Notes: generated by a model not told the origin, from the sequence alone. 64,000 bases of DNA from Oceanobacillus caeni (GCF_019037185.1 NZ_JAHHXM010000012.1:16336-80335); one strand, 5' to 3'. Counted from the first letter of the stretch, positions 8,318 to 17,449 are shown. Numbers and translations: made by a program.

Positions 8318-9157
8318 TTATTTTTCTAATAACTCAATAATTCTCTCAAGATCATCATCTGTATAAAATTCTATTTCAATTTTCCCTTTACGTTTTCCAC
8401 GATGAATAGATACAGCTGTACCTAGATGGTCACGTAGAACAGATTCCCTTTCTGCAAGGAATATATCCTTTTTAGGATTATCCTTCTTCTTTATTGGCTG
8501 TTTTTCATTTAAAGTAGAAATTAACCTTTCAACTTGTCTAACATTTAACTTCTCACTTCTGATTTTATTAACTAAAGGAATCAACCGTTCTTTATCTTTT
8601 AAACCAAGTAATGCTCTACCATGCCCCATAGAGAGCTCTCCATTGTTAATATAAGCAACAATATTTTCTGGTAATGATAATAAGCGAACCATATTAGCAA
8701 TATGGGATCTACTTTTTCCTAGTCGCTTTGACAAGTCCTCCTGGGTAATGCCTAGCTCATTCATTAAATTCGAATAAGCTTGTGCTTCCTCAATTGGTGT
8801 TAAATCCTCTCGCTGTAAATTCTCCAATAAAGCAAGCTCCATCATTTTTTCATCTGTTAGTTCTTTAACGATGGCAGGAACTTTCTTTAATCCAGCCTCT
8901 TTTGCAGCTCGGAATCGTCTTTCCCCTACTACAATTTCAAACCCTTTTATACTTTGACGTACAATAATCGGCTGAAGAATGCCGTGTTGAATGATAGACT
9001 CTTTTAACTCCTCAATAGCATCAGCATGAAACGTTTTTCTCGGCTGATACGGATTTGGCCTACACTCTTTAATAGCTATCTCCTGAACGGAAGCTTTACC
9101 TGTATCTTCGACTTCTGGGAATAATGCACTTATACCTTTACCCAACCCTTTCGCCAC
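8318..9157 (-). CDS. parB: chromosome segregation protein ParB/Spo0J
   Basis: A 279-residue CTP-dependent clamp that loads at parS and, with Soj, organises origin segregation and SMC loading. The N-terminal nuclease-like domain carries IVVGERRFRAAKEAGLKKVP (the GERR CTP-binding motif). Residues about 130-200 contain the helix-turn-helix region (LGKSRSHIANMVRLLSLP), and the C-terminal 40 residues form the dimer domain. The start is a GTG at 9157, inside the last codons of soj (20-base overlap), implying translational coupling. Two parS sites lie close by. Confidence 0.97.
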   Translation of the reverse strand: MAKGLGKGISALFPEVEDTGKASVQEIAIKECRPNPYQPRKTFHADAIEELKESIIQHGILQPIIVRQSIKGFEIVVGERRFRAAKEAGLKKVPAIVKELTDEKMMELALLENLQREDLTPIEEAQAYSNLMNELGITQEDLSKRLGKSRSHIANMVRLLSLPENIVAYINNGELSMGHGRALLGLKDKERLIPLVNKIRSEKLNVRQVERLISTLNEKQPIKKKDNPKKDIFLAERESVLRDHLGTAVSIHRGKRKGKIEIEFYTDDDLERIIELLEK

Positions 9158-9911
9158 TAGCCACCACTTCCTTTGCTAATTCAAGATATACTTCTGCTCC
9201 TTTTGATTTTGGATCATACGTAATAATTGGTTGTCCATGACTAGGCGCTTCACCTAATCGTACATTTCTTGGAATGATAGATTGATATACTTTATCTTGA
9301 AAATACTTCTTAACCTCTTCGATTACTTGAAGCCCCAAATTTGTTCGGGCATCTAACATCGTTAGAAGTACTCCTTCAATCATTAATGATTTATTTAAAT
9401 GTTTTTGAACTAACCGAATGGTATTCAATAATTGGCTTAAACCTTCCAAAGCATAATATTCACATTGAACCGGAATAATGATTGTATCTGAAGCTGTTAG
9501 AGCATTTAAAGTGAGTAAGCCTAACGAAGGAGGACAATCTATTATTATATAGTCATAAGAATCCTTTATACTTTCTAATGCTCTTTTTAAACGAATTTCC
9601 CTAGATATGACTGGAACGAGTTCAATTTCTGCACCAGCTAGTTGAATGGTAGCCGGAATTAAATCTAAATTATTTACATTAGTTGAAATGATAACATCCT
9701 CTGCTTCTACATCATCAACAAGGACATTATATATACAATGACTAACATCTGCCTTATTAACCCCTACTCCACTTGTTGCATTCCCTTGTGGATCTGTATC
9801 GATTAATAACACTTTATTTCCTAAGTGGGCAAGACATGCACTTAAATTCACCGATGAAGTTGTTTTTCCTACGCCACCTTTTTGATTAGCGATGGACATT
9901 ATTTTCCCCAT
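9138..9911 (-). CDS. soj: ParA-family ATPase Soj
   Basis: A 257-residue deviant Walker ATPase, SIANQKGGVGKTTSSVNLS at the N-terminus and the IIIDCPPSLGLLTLNA Walker B region near residue 125. It works with ParB in origin segregation and regulates DnaA. AGGAAGGTG precedes the ATG at 9911. It forms a two-gene operon with parB. Length and motifs are normal for the family. Confidence 0.97.
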   Translation of the reverse strand: MGKIMSIANQKGGVGKTTSSVNLSACLAHLGNKVLLIDTDPQGNATSGVGVNKADVSHCIYNVLVDDVEAEDVIISTNVNNLDLIPATIQLAGAEIELVPVISREIRLKRALESIKDSYDYIIIDCPPSLGLLTLNALTASDTIIIPVQCEYYALEGLSQLLNTIRLVQKHLNKSLMIEGVLLTMLDARTNLGLQVIEEVKKYFQDKVYQSIIPRNVRLGEAPSHGQPIITYDPKSKGAEVYLELAKEVVASGERVG

Positions 9912-10334
9912 GTTGACACCTTCCTAAAACTATATACTGTTATTCTATCACTCTTTCTATTAAAACGGTTATATTATTTACACTTTTTTCATATCCTTAT
10001 AGTTAAAGGCTGTTTGGGTATACTTTGCTAATTAGCTTTCTGCAGGCAGCTACTCTATATAAAAATCTTTACGTAGCTGAGTAATTAACTGACAAATTTA
10101 TTCGGTTGAATTAGAAAATTTGGCATTCTCTATTAAGCTGGGAGAATGACATAGTTGTACTTATGCAAATCTTTACAGTGGAGGACCCCAGAAAGAAAGT
10201 TTTATACTTTCCCATCTGCCAAGTAACCACAGCCTCTTTATAGAGAATAGCCTAGTGGAAAATTATATTTCTTAATCCTATACAAATACCCACCTTATAT
10301 CTGTAAGATGGGTTAGATTAGAAGTGTATAATTG
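9912..10334. other. 423-base intergenic gap between soj and noc
   Basis: No plausible gene is visible here. In B. subtilis this place holds yyaB. The gap contains a family D repeat copy (10115-10230), and the soj promoter must lie at its left end, although no clean -35/-10 pair was found. Confidence 0.7.
10115..10230. repeat. intergenic repeat family D, copy 1
   Basis: It begins with a TTTGGCATTCTC...GAGAATGACAT hairpin, then carries GTTGTACTTATGCAAATC and TTTACAGTGG, shared base for base with the copy at 39480, and ends with a GAAAGTTTTATACTTTCCC stretch. Confidence 0.75.
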
Positions 10335-11192
10335 CTATTTCTTTTTCGGTATTTTTACAGTTATTTGATAGTACTCATCAAATTCCTTTTCATCGGATTC
10401 TACATCCACACCAGTTTTGGTAACCATACTCAATGATTGCCGAATGGTGTTCATTGCAATACGAATATCTTTATTAATACCTTTTAGTTTCGGACGTTTC
10501 TTTTTAGGTTCTTTCGGCTCCTGCATTTTTGCAACTCGTTCTTCTGTTTGTTTCACATTCAATTCATTTTCAATAATAATTTGTAAAATTTTATTTTGTT
10601 TTTCTTCGTCTTTAAGTTTAATTAAAGCTCTAGCATGTCGTTCTGTAATTAATTTATTCAATAATGCATCTTGTACTTCTTTTGGGAGTTTTAAAAGCCG
10701 TAATTTATTAGCAATGGTAGATTGATTTTTTCCAAGCCTTTGTGCTAGCGCTTCTTGGGTTAATGAATGCATTTCTAATAATTTAGAGTATGCGAAGGCT
10801 TCCTCTATTACTGTTAATTCTTCACGTTGTAAGTTCTCAATTAAAGCAACTGAAGCCGTTTCTGTATCAGTCATTTCACGTACAATAGCAGAGATTGTTT
10901 CCCAGCCCAATGATTGGACAGCTCTCCATCTTCTCTCACCAGCAATTATTTCATATTGATCATTTTCATATTTTCTAACAACAATCGGTTGTATCATCCC
11001 ATGTGTATGAATCGTTTGCGCTAATTCCTGAATTTTTTCATTATCAAAAATAGACCTCGGCTGATAACGGTTTGGTATTATATCTTTTACAGGAAGTTGA
11101 ATTACTTCATCTGACTGGTAAGATTCCTCATCTATGTCTTTGGAAGATGTTTTATCGCCCAATCCAAAAAATCGATTAAAAGGATGCACCAC
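10335..11192 (-). CDS. noc: nucleoid occlusion protein Noc
   Basis: A 285-residue ParB paralogue that blocks Z-ring assembly over the nucleoid, binding DNA, CTP and membrane. It begins [14 protein letters not shown], where the amphipathic N-terminal membrane-anchor segment is expected. [18 protein letters not shown] is the CTP-binding motif, and [20 protein letters not shown] is the helix-turn-helix. I place the start at the GTG at 11192 because AAGGTGG lies 8 bases ahead and it aligns with B. subtilis Noc; an earlier in-frame GTG at 11204 overlaps that ribosome site. A perfect parS lies about 50 bases upstream. Confidence 0.95.
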   Translation of the reverse strand: MVHPFNRFFGLGDKTSSKDIDEESYQSDEVIQLPVKDIIPNRYQPRSIFDNEKIQELAQTIHTHGMIQPIVVRKYENDQYEIIAGERRWRAVQSLGWETISAIVREMTDTETASVALIENLQREELTVIEEAFAYSKLLEMHSLTQEALAQRLGKNQSTIANKLRLLKLPKEVQDALLNKLITERHARALIKLKDEEKQNKILQIIIENELNVKQTEERVAKMQEPKEPKKKRPKLKGINKDIRIAMNTIRQSLSMVTKTGVDVESDEKEFDEYYQITVKIPKKK

Positions 11193-11240
11193 ATTTGACA
11201 CCACCTTAAATTCTATAAGACTAGTTTTTATCTATGTAAA

Positions 11241-11264
11241 AAATTGTTTCACGTGAAACAATTT
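11241..11264. promoter_or_regulatory. parS centromere site (perfect)
   Basis: TGTTTCACGTGAAACA at 11245-11260 is the exact parS consensus, embedded in a 24-bp perfect palindrome with AAAT/ATTT flanks. It sits in the noc leader, so ParB binding could also affect noc expression. Confidence 0.95.
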
Positions 11265-11391
11265 GCTTTAAATATATATAATAAAAATTCAGTATATGAA
11301 ACTAATTATATACGACTAGATTGGTATTAATCTCACATTCCATTTTACCATATATAGACTTATAAAGGCATCAAAAAGTTAACATTATTAG

Positions 11392-11434
11392 AAAACTAGG
11401 CATTCGCCAAGTCCTTTGGCAAATACCTAGTTTT
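11392..11434. terminator. long hairpin between rsmG and noc
   Basis: AAAACTAGG...GCCAAG pairs with CTTTGGC...CCTAGTTTT, giving a 17-bp interrupted stem with A and T tracts at its ends. It can terminate in either direction and resembles the GCATTCGCC hairpin of repeat family D. Confidence 0.6.
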
Positions 11435-11439
11435 ACAGA

Positions 11440-11590
11440 ACAAAGGCGCAAGCGCCCGTTTAGCGACGTACGGACTGGACTGAGCCGTAGGAGATAAAGG
11501 AAACACGACGAACGGAGTGAGTCGATGTTGACTTATCGTACGGAGGTGAAGGAAGTCTCGCTAGTCGCTGGGCGCTGGAGCCGGACGTGG
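11440..11590. repeat. intergenic repeat family A, copy 1
   Basis: This 151-base element begins CAAAGGCGCAAGCGCCCGTT and ends GCGCTGGAGCCGGACGTGG. Bases 11489-11590 are identical over 102 bases to 19927-20028. It is GC-rich compared with its surroundings and does not encode a protein. Confidence 0.9.
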
Positions 11591-11678
11591 CTATTTCTGT
11601 ATCTAAGTTAGCCACAGCCATACAAATTTTATAACTTCCTAGACAACAAGCAAGAAAAATTATGTTTAAATTCGTTCA

Positions 11679-12392
11679 TTATAATGGCATTTTATTTGGT
11701 GTGCCAGGCTTTCTTGGATATTTATTTGGTGTTTTTCCTTTTTTGTGAATCAAAATGACATTTCGCTCACTTTCCTCTTCTGGAAGTAAGAATGTATGTG
11801 ATTCCTCTACCTCCCCACCTAATAAGTCAATGGCTTTCTTCGCATCCGATAATTCATCTGTTGCTTGTGCGCCTTTCATTGCAATGAATTTTCCACCCTT
11901 TTTAACCAATGGTAGACAAAGTTCACTTAATACCGACATACGCGCAACAGCTCTAGCAGTAACAATATCGAATGATTCCCTATGATCCTTATTTTTCCCA
12001 AATGTTTCGGCCCGATCATGGTAAAATGCTATGTTTGTTAAGTCTAGTTGAGCTGCAAGATGATTTAAAAACCCAATACGTTTTTGTAATGAATCAACAA
12101 TAGTCACCTTTATGTTTGGAAAAACAATTTTCAAAGGAATACTTGGAAAACCAGCTCCCGCTCCAACGTCACATAAAGTCTGCTCCTTAGTAAAATCATA
12201 AAAAAAGCTAGCAGAAATAGAGTCATAAAAATGTTTTAAATAAACATCTTCTTCACTTGTTAGTGCGGTTAAATTAATTTTTTCATTCCATTCCACAAGG
12301 ATTTTATAATACTCGGCAAATTGATCTAGTTGTTTTTTAGTTAATTCTATTCCCTTTTCCTTTAAGGCATTTTTAAATTGTTCTGGGTTCAT
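11679..12392 (-). CDS. rsmG: 16S rRNA (guanine-N7) methyltransferase RsmG
   Basis: A 237-residue SAM-dependent methyltransferase that modifies G527 of 16S rRNA. The SAM site is [19 protein letters not shown] at about residue 70; VTARAVARM and [12 protein letters not shown] are further family motifs. The C-terminal tail [11 protein letters not shown] is typical of Bacillus RsmG. AAAGGAG precedes the ATG at 12392. Gene order mnmG-rsmG-noc is as in B. subtilis. Confidence 0.97.
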   Translation of the reverse strand: MNPEQFKNALKEKGIELTKKQLDQFAEYYKILVEWNEKINLTALTSEEDVYLKHFYDSISASFFYDFTKEQTLCDVGAGAGFPSIPLKIVFPNIKVTIVDSLQKRIGFLNHLAAQLDLTNIAFYHDRAETFGKNKDHRESFDIVTARAVARMSVLSELCLPLVKKGGKFIAMKGAQATDELSDAKKAIDLLGGEVEESHTFLLPEEESERNVILIHKKGKTPNKYPRKPGTPNKMPL

Positions 12393-12424
12393 AGAGTAAT
12401 AAACTCCTTTATTATACTAATTTG

Positions 12425-12545
12425 GCAGGTAGGAAAGTATAAGACTTTCTTTCTGGGGCTCCGATTACTCGCACCGACGTAAAAATCTGCAAAAGTGCAA
12501 CTAAGGCATTCACCCAGTCTAATAGTGAATGCCAAGTTTTTTAAA
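12425..12545. repeat. intergenic repeat family D, copy 2
   Basis: In reverse orientation this segment carries the GGAAAGTATAAGACTTTC stretch, GGGGCTCCGATTACTCG, GTGCAACT and a hairpin AGGCATTCAC...GTGAATGCCAAG, all shared with other D copies. It fills the rsmG-mnmG gap. Confidence 0.75.
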
Positions 12546-12608
12546 ATTTATGTTACATATGTAAAGTCGTCCATTAACCGTCTTTGGCTAATGGACAAAT
12601 TCATTCTA

Positions 12609-14495
12609 TTAATTAGCGACTCTTGCTATATTTCCTTGTTCAATATACACAAGTAAAATGGAAATATCAGCTGGGTTTACCCCTGAAATTCGTGATGCTT
12701 GACCAATAGACAATGGTTGGATTTTCTTTAGTTTTTGTCTAGCTTCTGTTGCTAAACCACTAATAGCATCATAATCAATGTTTTCTGGGATCTTCTTATC
12801 CTCCATTTTTAGCATACGTCTTACTTGGTCGATTGCCTTTTTAATATACCCTTCATATTTAATTTGAATACCTACTTGATCTTTTACTTCATTATTTAAC
12901 TCAGGGTTCGACTCAATGATTCCTTCGATATTTTCATATTCGAGTTCCGGTCTCTTCAATAAATCATACGCTTTTGTCGGCTCTTTTAATGGTGATGCCC
13001 CTGCTTCACTCATCATTTGTAAGACTGTTTCGGTTGGTTTAATCGTTACTGTTTTCAAGCGAGCTTTTTCTTCCTCAATTAAACGTTTTTTGTTAAGGAA
13101 TTTTTCATAGCGTTCTTCCGAAATTAAACCAATTTCATATCCTATATCTGTTAAACGTAAATCTGCATTATCATGTCTTAGCAATAAACGATATTCCGCA
13201 CGAGAAGTTAATAAACGATAGGGTTCGTTCGTTCCTTTAGTAACAAGGTCATCAATCATAACCCCAATATAACCTTGTGATCTATCTAAAATAATAGGCT
13301 CTTTCTCAAATACTTTTCTAACTGCATTAATACCAGCCATAATACCTTGACCAGCTGCTTCTTCATATCCAGATGTACCATTAATTTGTCCAGCTGTAAA
13401 TAGTCCGGGGATTGCCTTTGTTTCAAGTGTTGGCCATAATTGTGTTGGAACTACTGCATCATATTCAATGGCATAACCAGGACGCATGATTTCAGCATTT
13501 TCTAAACCAGGAATAGAACGGACAAGCTTATGCTGAACCGCCTCTGGTAATGAGGTAGACAATCCTTGTACATAAACCTCTTCTGTGTTTCTTCCTTCAG
13601 GTTCTAAAAACACTTGATGACGAGGTTTATCATTAAAACGAACAATTTTATCTTCAATAGATGGGCAATAACGTGGACCTGTTCCTCGTTTAGCCCCTGA
13701 ATACATAGCAGATAACCCTAAATTATCGTTAATAACTTGGTGAGTAAATTCATTCGTATAAGTTAACCAACATGGGATTTGTTCAACCAAATTTTCCGTT
13801 GTTTCATATGAAAAATATTTAGGATTTTCATCCCCTGGTTGAATCTCCGTTTTGGAATAATCAATCGTATGATGGTTTACACGTGGTGGAGTTCCCGTTT
13901 TAAATCTAACCAATTCCAATCCTAATGCTTCTAAATTACTTGATAATTTAAGGGATGGACGTTGGTTGTTTGGACCACTTTCATATTCAAGGTCCCCCAT
14001 CAATACTTTACCACGCATGTATGTCCCAGTAGTCAAAATAACTGCATCTGCATAATAAGCAGCATGAGTTTCTGTTATAACTCCTTTACATACCCCGTCT
14101 TCTACAATAATTTCTTCCACCATTGCCTGACGTATAGTTAAATTCTTTTCATTTTCAATTAACTTTTTCATTTCTCTACTATATAAAGCTTTATCCGCTT
14201 GTGCACGCAATGCCTGTACTGCGGGGCCCTTCCCAGTATTTAGCATACGCATTTGAATATAGGTTTTATCAATCATTTTGCCCATGATTCCACCTAGAGC
14301 ATCCACTTCACGAACAACAATACCTTTTGCAGGACCCCCAATGGATGGATTACATGGCATAAAAGCGATCATATCTAAATTTAGTGTGAGCATTAATGTC
14401 TTTGCTCCCATTCGTGCTGCCGCAACACCAGCTTCTACACCAGCATGACCAGCACCTACAACGATGACATCATAACGTCCTGCATTGTATGTCAT
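12609..14495 (-). CDS. mnmG: tRNA uridine-5-carboxymethylaminomethyl modification enzyme, FAD subunit
   Basis: A 628-residue FAD protein that acts with MnmE to modify U34 of tRNAs reading NNA/NNG codons. The dinucleotide-binding motif [19 protein letters not shown] is at the N-terminus. [20 protein letters not shown] and [15 protein letters not shown] are family signatures, and the C-terminal MnmE-binding domain has [17 protein letters not shown]. Length is normal. In B. subtilis it is co-transcribed with mnmE, but here a 240-base repeat separates them. Confidence 0.98.
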   Translation of the reverse strand: MTYNAGRYDVIVVGAGHAGVEAGVAAARMGAKTLMLTLNLDMIAFMPCNPSIGGPAKGIVVREVDALGGIMGKMIDKTYIQMRMLNTGKGPAVQALRAQADKALYSREMKKLIENEKNLTIRQAMVEEIIVEDGVCKGVITETHAAYYADAVILTTGTYMRGKVLMGDLEYESGPNNQRPSLKLSSNLEALGLELVRFKTGTPPRVNHHTIDYSKTEIQPGDENPKYFSYETTENLVEQIPCWLTYTNEFTHQVINDNLGLSAMYSGAKRGTGPRYCPSIEDKIVRFNDKPRHQVFLEPEGRNTEEVYVQGLSTSLPEAVQHKLVRSIPGLENAEIMRPGYAIEYDAVVPTQLWPTLETKAIPGLFTAGQINGTSGYEEAAGQGIMAGINAVRKVFEKEPIILDRSQGYIGVMIDDLVTKGTNEPYRLLTSRAEYRLLLRHDNADLRLTDIGYEIGLISEERYEKFLNKKRLIEEEKARLKTVTIKPTETVLQMMSEAGASPLKEPTKAYDLLKRPELEYENIEGIIESNPELNNEVKDQVGIQIKYEGYIKKAIDQVRRMLKMEDKKIPENIDYDAISGLATEARQKLKKIQPLSIGQASRISGVNPADISILLVYIEQGNIARVAN

Positions 14496-14520
14496 ATATT
14501 TTCATCCTCTCTATAAGAAT

Positions 14521-14761
14521 ATGTTCAAAAAGTCCGGTGAAAATGACACTTCGACGTTTCTAGTTGGCAAGACACACCGTTCCCTACGTATTAACTGCAT
14601 ACGTTCCGGTAACGGGAGCTACGCCGCCTCGAACTGCGACGCACAGGACGTGCTAGTGTCGGCGTTGCAACAAATCTTTACGGTGGGGCGAGTAATCGGA
14701 GCCCCAGGACGTTGCGACTTTAGCCGACCTCGGTCCTTTTCATCCTCCCTTTTGAACAACC
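14521..14761. repeat. intergenic repeat family B, copy 1 (full length)
   Basis: A 241-base element bounded by inverted ends (TGTTCAAAAAGTCCGG at the left, CCTTTTGAACAACC at the right). Internally it carries GAAAATGACACTTCGACG, GGACGTGCTAGTGTCGG and GGGGCGAGTAATCGGAGCCC. It lies between mnmE and mnmG. The 106-codon frame through it is not a gene. Confidence 0.85.
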
Positions 14762-14771
14762 ACTATTATTT

Positions 14772-16151
14772 TTATTTTCCTAAACAAAATTGTGAAAATA
14801 ATTGATCAATCAAACTATCACTAGCTGTATCACCTATAATTTCACCAAGAAATTCCCATGTTCTTGTCACATCTATTTGAACAATATCTAAAGGCATCCC
14901 AAGTTCAATGCCCTCCATCGCATCTTCTAAGGCTTTTTTGGCTTTATTTAATAGTTGTATATGTCGAACATTTGAAACATACGTCATATCGCCAGCATCA
15001 ATTTCACCAGAAAAGAACGTGTTGGCAATAGCCTTTTCCAATTCGTTAATACCTTCCTCTTGTAATAATGAGGTAGTAACCAATAGTTTACCATGAGCAA
15101 GTTCTTTAACCTGCTCCAGATCGAGTTTTTTCTCCAAGTCTGTTTTATTTACGATTACGATATATTCTAGACCTTTTACTGCTTCGAATAATCGAATATC
15201 TTCTTCAGATAGTTCTTCATTATAATTCAAAACAAATAAAATGAGATCTGATTCTTTTAATACTTGTCTTGATCGTTCCACACCAATTCTTTCAACAATA
15301 TCCTCTGTTTCTCGGATACCAGCTGTGTCTATTAATCGTAATGGAACCCCTCTTACATTTACATATTCTTCTATAATATCACGGGTAGTGCCCGGAACCT
15401 CTGTAACAATTGCTTTATTTTCTTGAACAAGTGTATTCATTAAAGAAGATTTCCCTACGTTTGGTCTACCTATAATAGCAGTTCCAAGACCTTCTCGTAA
15501 AATTTTCCCTTGTTTTGCTACTTCTAAAAGCTTTTCTATTTCAGCATGAACTTCTTTCGTTTTTGTTCGCATCATTTCATGCGACATTTCTTCCACATCA
15601 TCGTATTCTGGATAATCAATATTTACCTCAACATGAGCAACCGTTTCTAGTAAATCTTGTCGTAAACGTTGAATGAGACCTGATAATCTACCATCCATTT
15701 GTTTTAATGCCACATTCATTGCTTTATCTGTTTTGGCTCGAATTAAATCCATTACTGCTTCCGCCTGAGATAAGTCAATTCGTCCATTTAAAAATGCTCT
15801 TTTCGTAAACTCACCCGGTTCTGCAAGTCTAGCACCATTCGATAATAATAAATCTAAAATACGATTAACTGCCACCATACCACCATGACAATTGATTTCT
15901 ACTACATCTTCGCGAGTAAATGTCTTAGGCGCATGCATGATGGAAACCATCACTTCATCCACTAATTCCTTCGTTTCCGGATTGATGATTTTCCCATAAT
16001 TAATCGTATGCGAATCCACATTCAATAAATCTTTCCCCTTAAATACCTTAGCCGTTATTTGAATTGCTTCTTTCCCACTTAATCTAACAATCGCAATGGC
16101 CCCTTCACCAATTGGGGTTGAAATTGCAGTAATTGTATCTGCCTCCATCAT
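14772..16151 (-). CDS. mnmE: tRNA modification GTPase MnmE
   Basis: A 459-residue GTPase partner of MnmG. The N-terminal tetrahydrofolate-binding domain starts [19 protein letters not shown]. The G domain holds [29 protein letters not shown] and NKTD, and the protein ends with the catalytic CLGK box. The ATG at 16151 has GGAGGTG 6 bases ahead and gives the B. subtilis length; the ATG at 16169 would be upstream of that site. Confidence 0.97.
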   Translation of the reverse strand: MMEADTITAISTPIGEGAIAIVRLSGKEAIQITAKVFKGKDLLNVDSHTINYGKIINPETKELVDEVMVSIMHAPKTFTREDVVEINCHGGMVAVNRILDLLLSNGARLAEPGEFTKRAFLNGRIDLSQAEAVMDLIRAKTDKAMNVALKQMDGRLSGLIQRLRQDLLETVAHVEVNIDYPEYDDVEEMSHEMMRTKTKEVHAEIEKLLEVAKQGKILREGLGTAIIGRPNVGKSSLMNTLVQENKAIVTEVPGTTRDIIEEYVNVRGVPLRLIDTAGIRETEDIVERIGVERSRQVLKESDLILFVLNYNEELSEEDIRLFEAVKGLEYIVIVNKTDLEKKLDLEQVKELAHGKLLVTTSLLQEEGINELEKAIANTFFSGEIDAGDMTYVSNVRHIQLLNKAKKALEDAMEGIELGMPLDIVQIDVTRTWEFLGEIIGDTASDSLIDQLFSQFCLGK

Positions 16152-16199
16152 TACCTTCACCTCCAACATTTCCTCAACACTAATCTATATTATAAAGAA

Positions 16200-16343
16200 A
16201 ACTTCCATCAGTAGGAGTTGCCCTTCATCCCCACTGATGGTTAATTGTACTTATCGAACCTTTATGGGCAGTTGACCTACCACCTACTCTATTTCCCTAG
16301 AAACTTGAAGTGGAAGTCTTACTGCCCGTTTAAGTGGATAAAC
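16200..16343. repeat. intergenic repeat family C, copy 1
   Basis: It opens with CTTCCATCAGTAGGAG and a CCCCACTGATGG complement (a hairpin), and ends CTTACTGCCCGTTTAAGTGG. It matches 47130-47241 along its length and, inverted, part of 62160-62244. Confidence 0.8.
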
Positions 16344-16398
16344 TTTAAATTTTAGTCTCTAACATAATAGGATAACACATAAATTCAAAATAATAAAC

Positions 16399-16456
16399 TT
16401 ATCCACAATAATCGGTATAAAAACAATCAATAAATATATTATCAACATGTGGATAA
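16399..16456. promoter_or_regulatory. pair of perfect DnaA boxes outside oriC
   Basis: TTATCCACA at 16399-16407 on the plus strand and TGTGGATAA at 16448-16456 on the minus strand face each other over AT-rich DNA. A one-mismatch box (AGTGGATAA, about 16333-16341) lies nearby. This intergenic region is 4 kb from dnaA and separate from the main origin clusters. Confidence 0.65.
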
Positions 16457-16516
16457 TATTTCAGACACTTTATTATAACGCCCTATAAAAAATTATCAAC
16501 CATATATTTTTCCATT

Positions 16517-16546
16517 AAAAAGCTCTGCAATTTTTTGCAGAGCTTT
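16517..16546 (-). terminator. terminator after the SASP gene
   Basis: A perfect 12-bp stem (AAAGCTCTGCAA and complement) with a short loop, followed on the minus strand by TTTTTAATGG. Confidence 0.85.
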
Positions 16547-16550
16547 AATC

Positions 16551-16799
16551 TTATTTATTTAATTCGTTTTTAGCCATTTGTACCAATTCTTTAACCATGT
16601 TTCCACCAATATTTCCGCCAATCTTACCAGCATCTTTTGCTTTTATATTTCCGTTATAACCGTTGCTTAGCGGAATACCATGTTCTTTAGCAACCTCATA
16701 TTTAGCTTGGTCTGGACTATTCGCTTCTGTTACTTTTGCTTTAAGTTGATCAAGGCCATTTCTAGCTTCTGGGACAAGAATTTTATTTTTCTTTGCCAT
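16551..16799 (-). CDS. alpha/beta-type small acid-soluble spore protein
   Basis: An 82-residue protein that should coat forespore DNA and protect it from damage. KYEVAKEHGIPLSNGYNGNI is the conserved region containing the germination-protease cleavage site, and GGNIGGNMVKELVQMAKNEL is the second DNA-binding helix. I chose the ATG at 16799 (MAKKNKILVPEARNGLDQ), which has AAAGGTGG ahead, over the one at 16829. It is the last gene of a three-gene cluster. The spacer between the two conserved regions is typical, though the N-terminal region is longer than in SspA/B. Confidence 0.9.
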   Translation of the reverse strand: MAKKNKILVPEARNGLDQLKAKVTEANSPDQAKYEVAKEHGIPLSNGYNGNIKAKDAGKIGGNIGGNMVKELVQMAKNELNK

Positions 16800-16840
16800 T
16801 TTATCCACCTTTTCCCTATTATTGAACACCTCTTTGACAA

Positions 16841-17032
16841 TTACTCTCTTGGTAATTTCCCATCCTTACCATCGGTTATATTATGTTCTTCTATTGATCC
16901 TTCCATATACGAATCAGAAACTTGTTCATGGGTCTCTGCCATCCCTTTTGAAAGCTGGTCATTACTATGATAATCCGAATGCTGATACGTCTTATCTCCT
17001 ACTACCGATTTTGTTCTATCCTTTTTAGGCAT
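16841..17032 (-). CDS. DUF4025 / YozQ-like small protein
   Basis: A 63-residue hydrophilic protein beginning MPKKDRTKSVVGDKTYQHSD. The core DYHSNDQLSKGMAETHEQVS followed by DSYMEGSIEE resembles the YozQ (DUF4025) family of Bacillus, which has no defined function. It overlaps the upstream gene by 8 bases and is 41 bases from the SASP gene, so the three are likely one transcript. Co-location with a SASP suggests a spore protein, which is inference. Confidence 0.75.
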   Translation of the reverse strand: MPKKDRTKSVVGDKTYQHSDYHSNDQLSKGMAETHEQVSDSYMEGSIEEHNITDGKDGKLPRE

Positions 17033-17303
17033 GTCCAGTTCCTCCGTATTCTAAAATATTTAAGATGTTAGAGAGATCGTCTAATAATAAATCCATTTCC
17101 TCTTCTTTTAACATGATAGGTATTTGATCATTCACTGTGAGCATAAAGCTATCCTGTTGTTTCGCTAAATAATTACGTAATTGAATAAGCTGGGTTAAAG
17201 ACAATTCAGATCCTGTTTCCATACTTTTTACTTGTGTTAAATAAAAGTTCTCATTGTCTTCAAGAAATTCCCCACTAAATATATCTCCGTTATATTGCTC
17301 CAT
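17025..17303 (-). CDS. hypothetical 92-residue protein in the spore-protein cluster
   Basis: I do not recognise this acidic 92-residue protein (MEQYNGDIFSGEFLEDNENF at the N-terminus, no cysteines, no membrane segment). Its C-terminal half is helix-rich with many acidic and leucine residues (EEEMDLLLDDLSNILNILEY). AAAGGAG precedes the ATG at 17303. It starts the cluster with the YozQ-like and SASP genes, overlapping the next gene by 8 bases, and a sigma-G-like promoter lies 35 bases upstream. Forespore expression is inferred from that. Confidence 0.75.
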   Translation of the reverse strand: MEQYNGDIFSGEFLEDNENFYLTQVKSMETGSELSLTQLIQLRNYLAKQQDSFMLTVNDQIPIMLKEEEMDLLLDDLSNILNILEYGGTGHA

Positions 17304-17337
17304 AAAAAAAACTCCTTTTTCAATTAATCATTATGCA

Positions 17338-17366
17338 TAGTATTAGATTTATCTCCTATTGCATTC
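17338..17366 (-). promoter_or_regulatory. candidate sigma-G promoter of the spore cluster
   Basis: On the minus strand GAATG (17362-17366), a 17-base spacer and AATACTA (17338-17344) match the sigma-G pattern GHATR-N17/18-CATNHTA at all but one fixed base. Confidence 0.5.
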
Positions 17367-17420
17367 ATAATGTGAAAAAGGAATTTGATATTAATTTATG
17401 CTAATTAGCGATTTTTAAAC

Positions 17421-17449
17421 AAAAAACCTTGGAGATCTTCCAAGGTTTT
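17421..17449 (-). terminator. terminator after jag
   Basis: AAAACCTTGG and CCAAGGTTTT pair around a 7-base loop, and a T6 run follows on the minus strand. Confidence 0.85.

Noticed and set aside
11700..12300. Repeated PNK units at the RsmG C-terminus as a new tail
   Set aside because: The [15 protein letters not shown] ending is normal for Bacillus RsmG.
14485..14805. 106-codon plus-strand frame between mnmG and mnmE
   Set aside because: It lies inside a family B repeat and overlaps both flanking genes. It has no ribosome site, and the codons follow the repeat rather than a protein.
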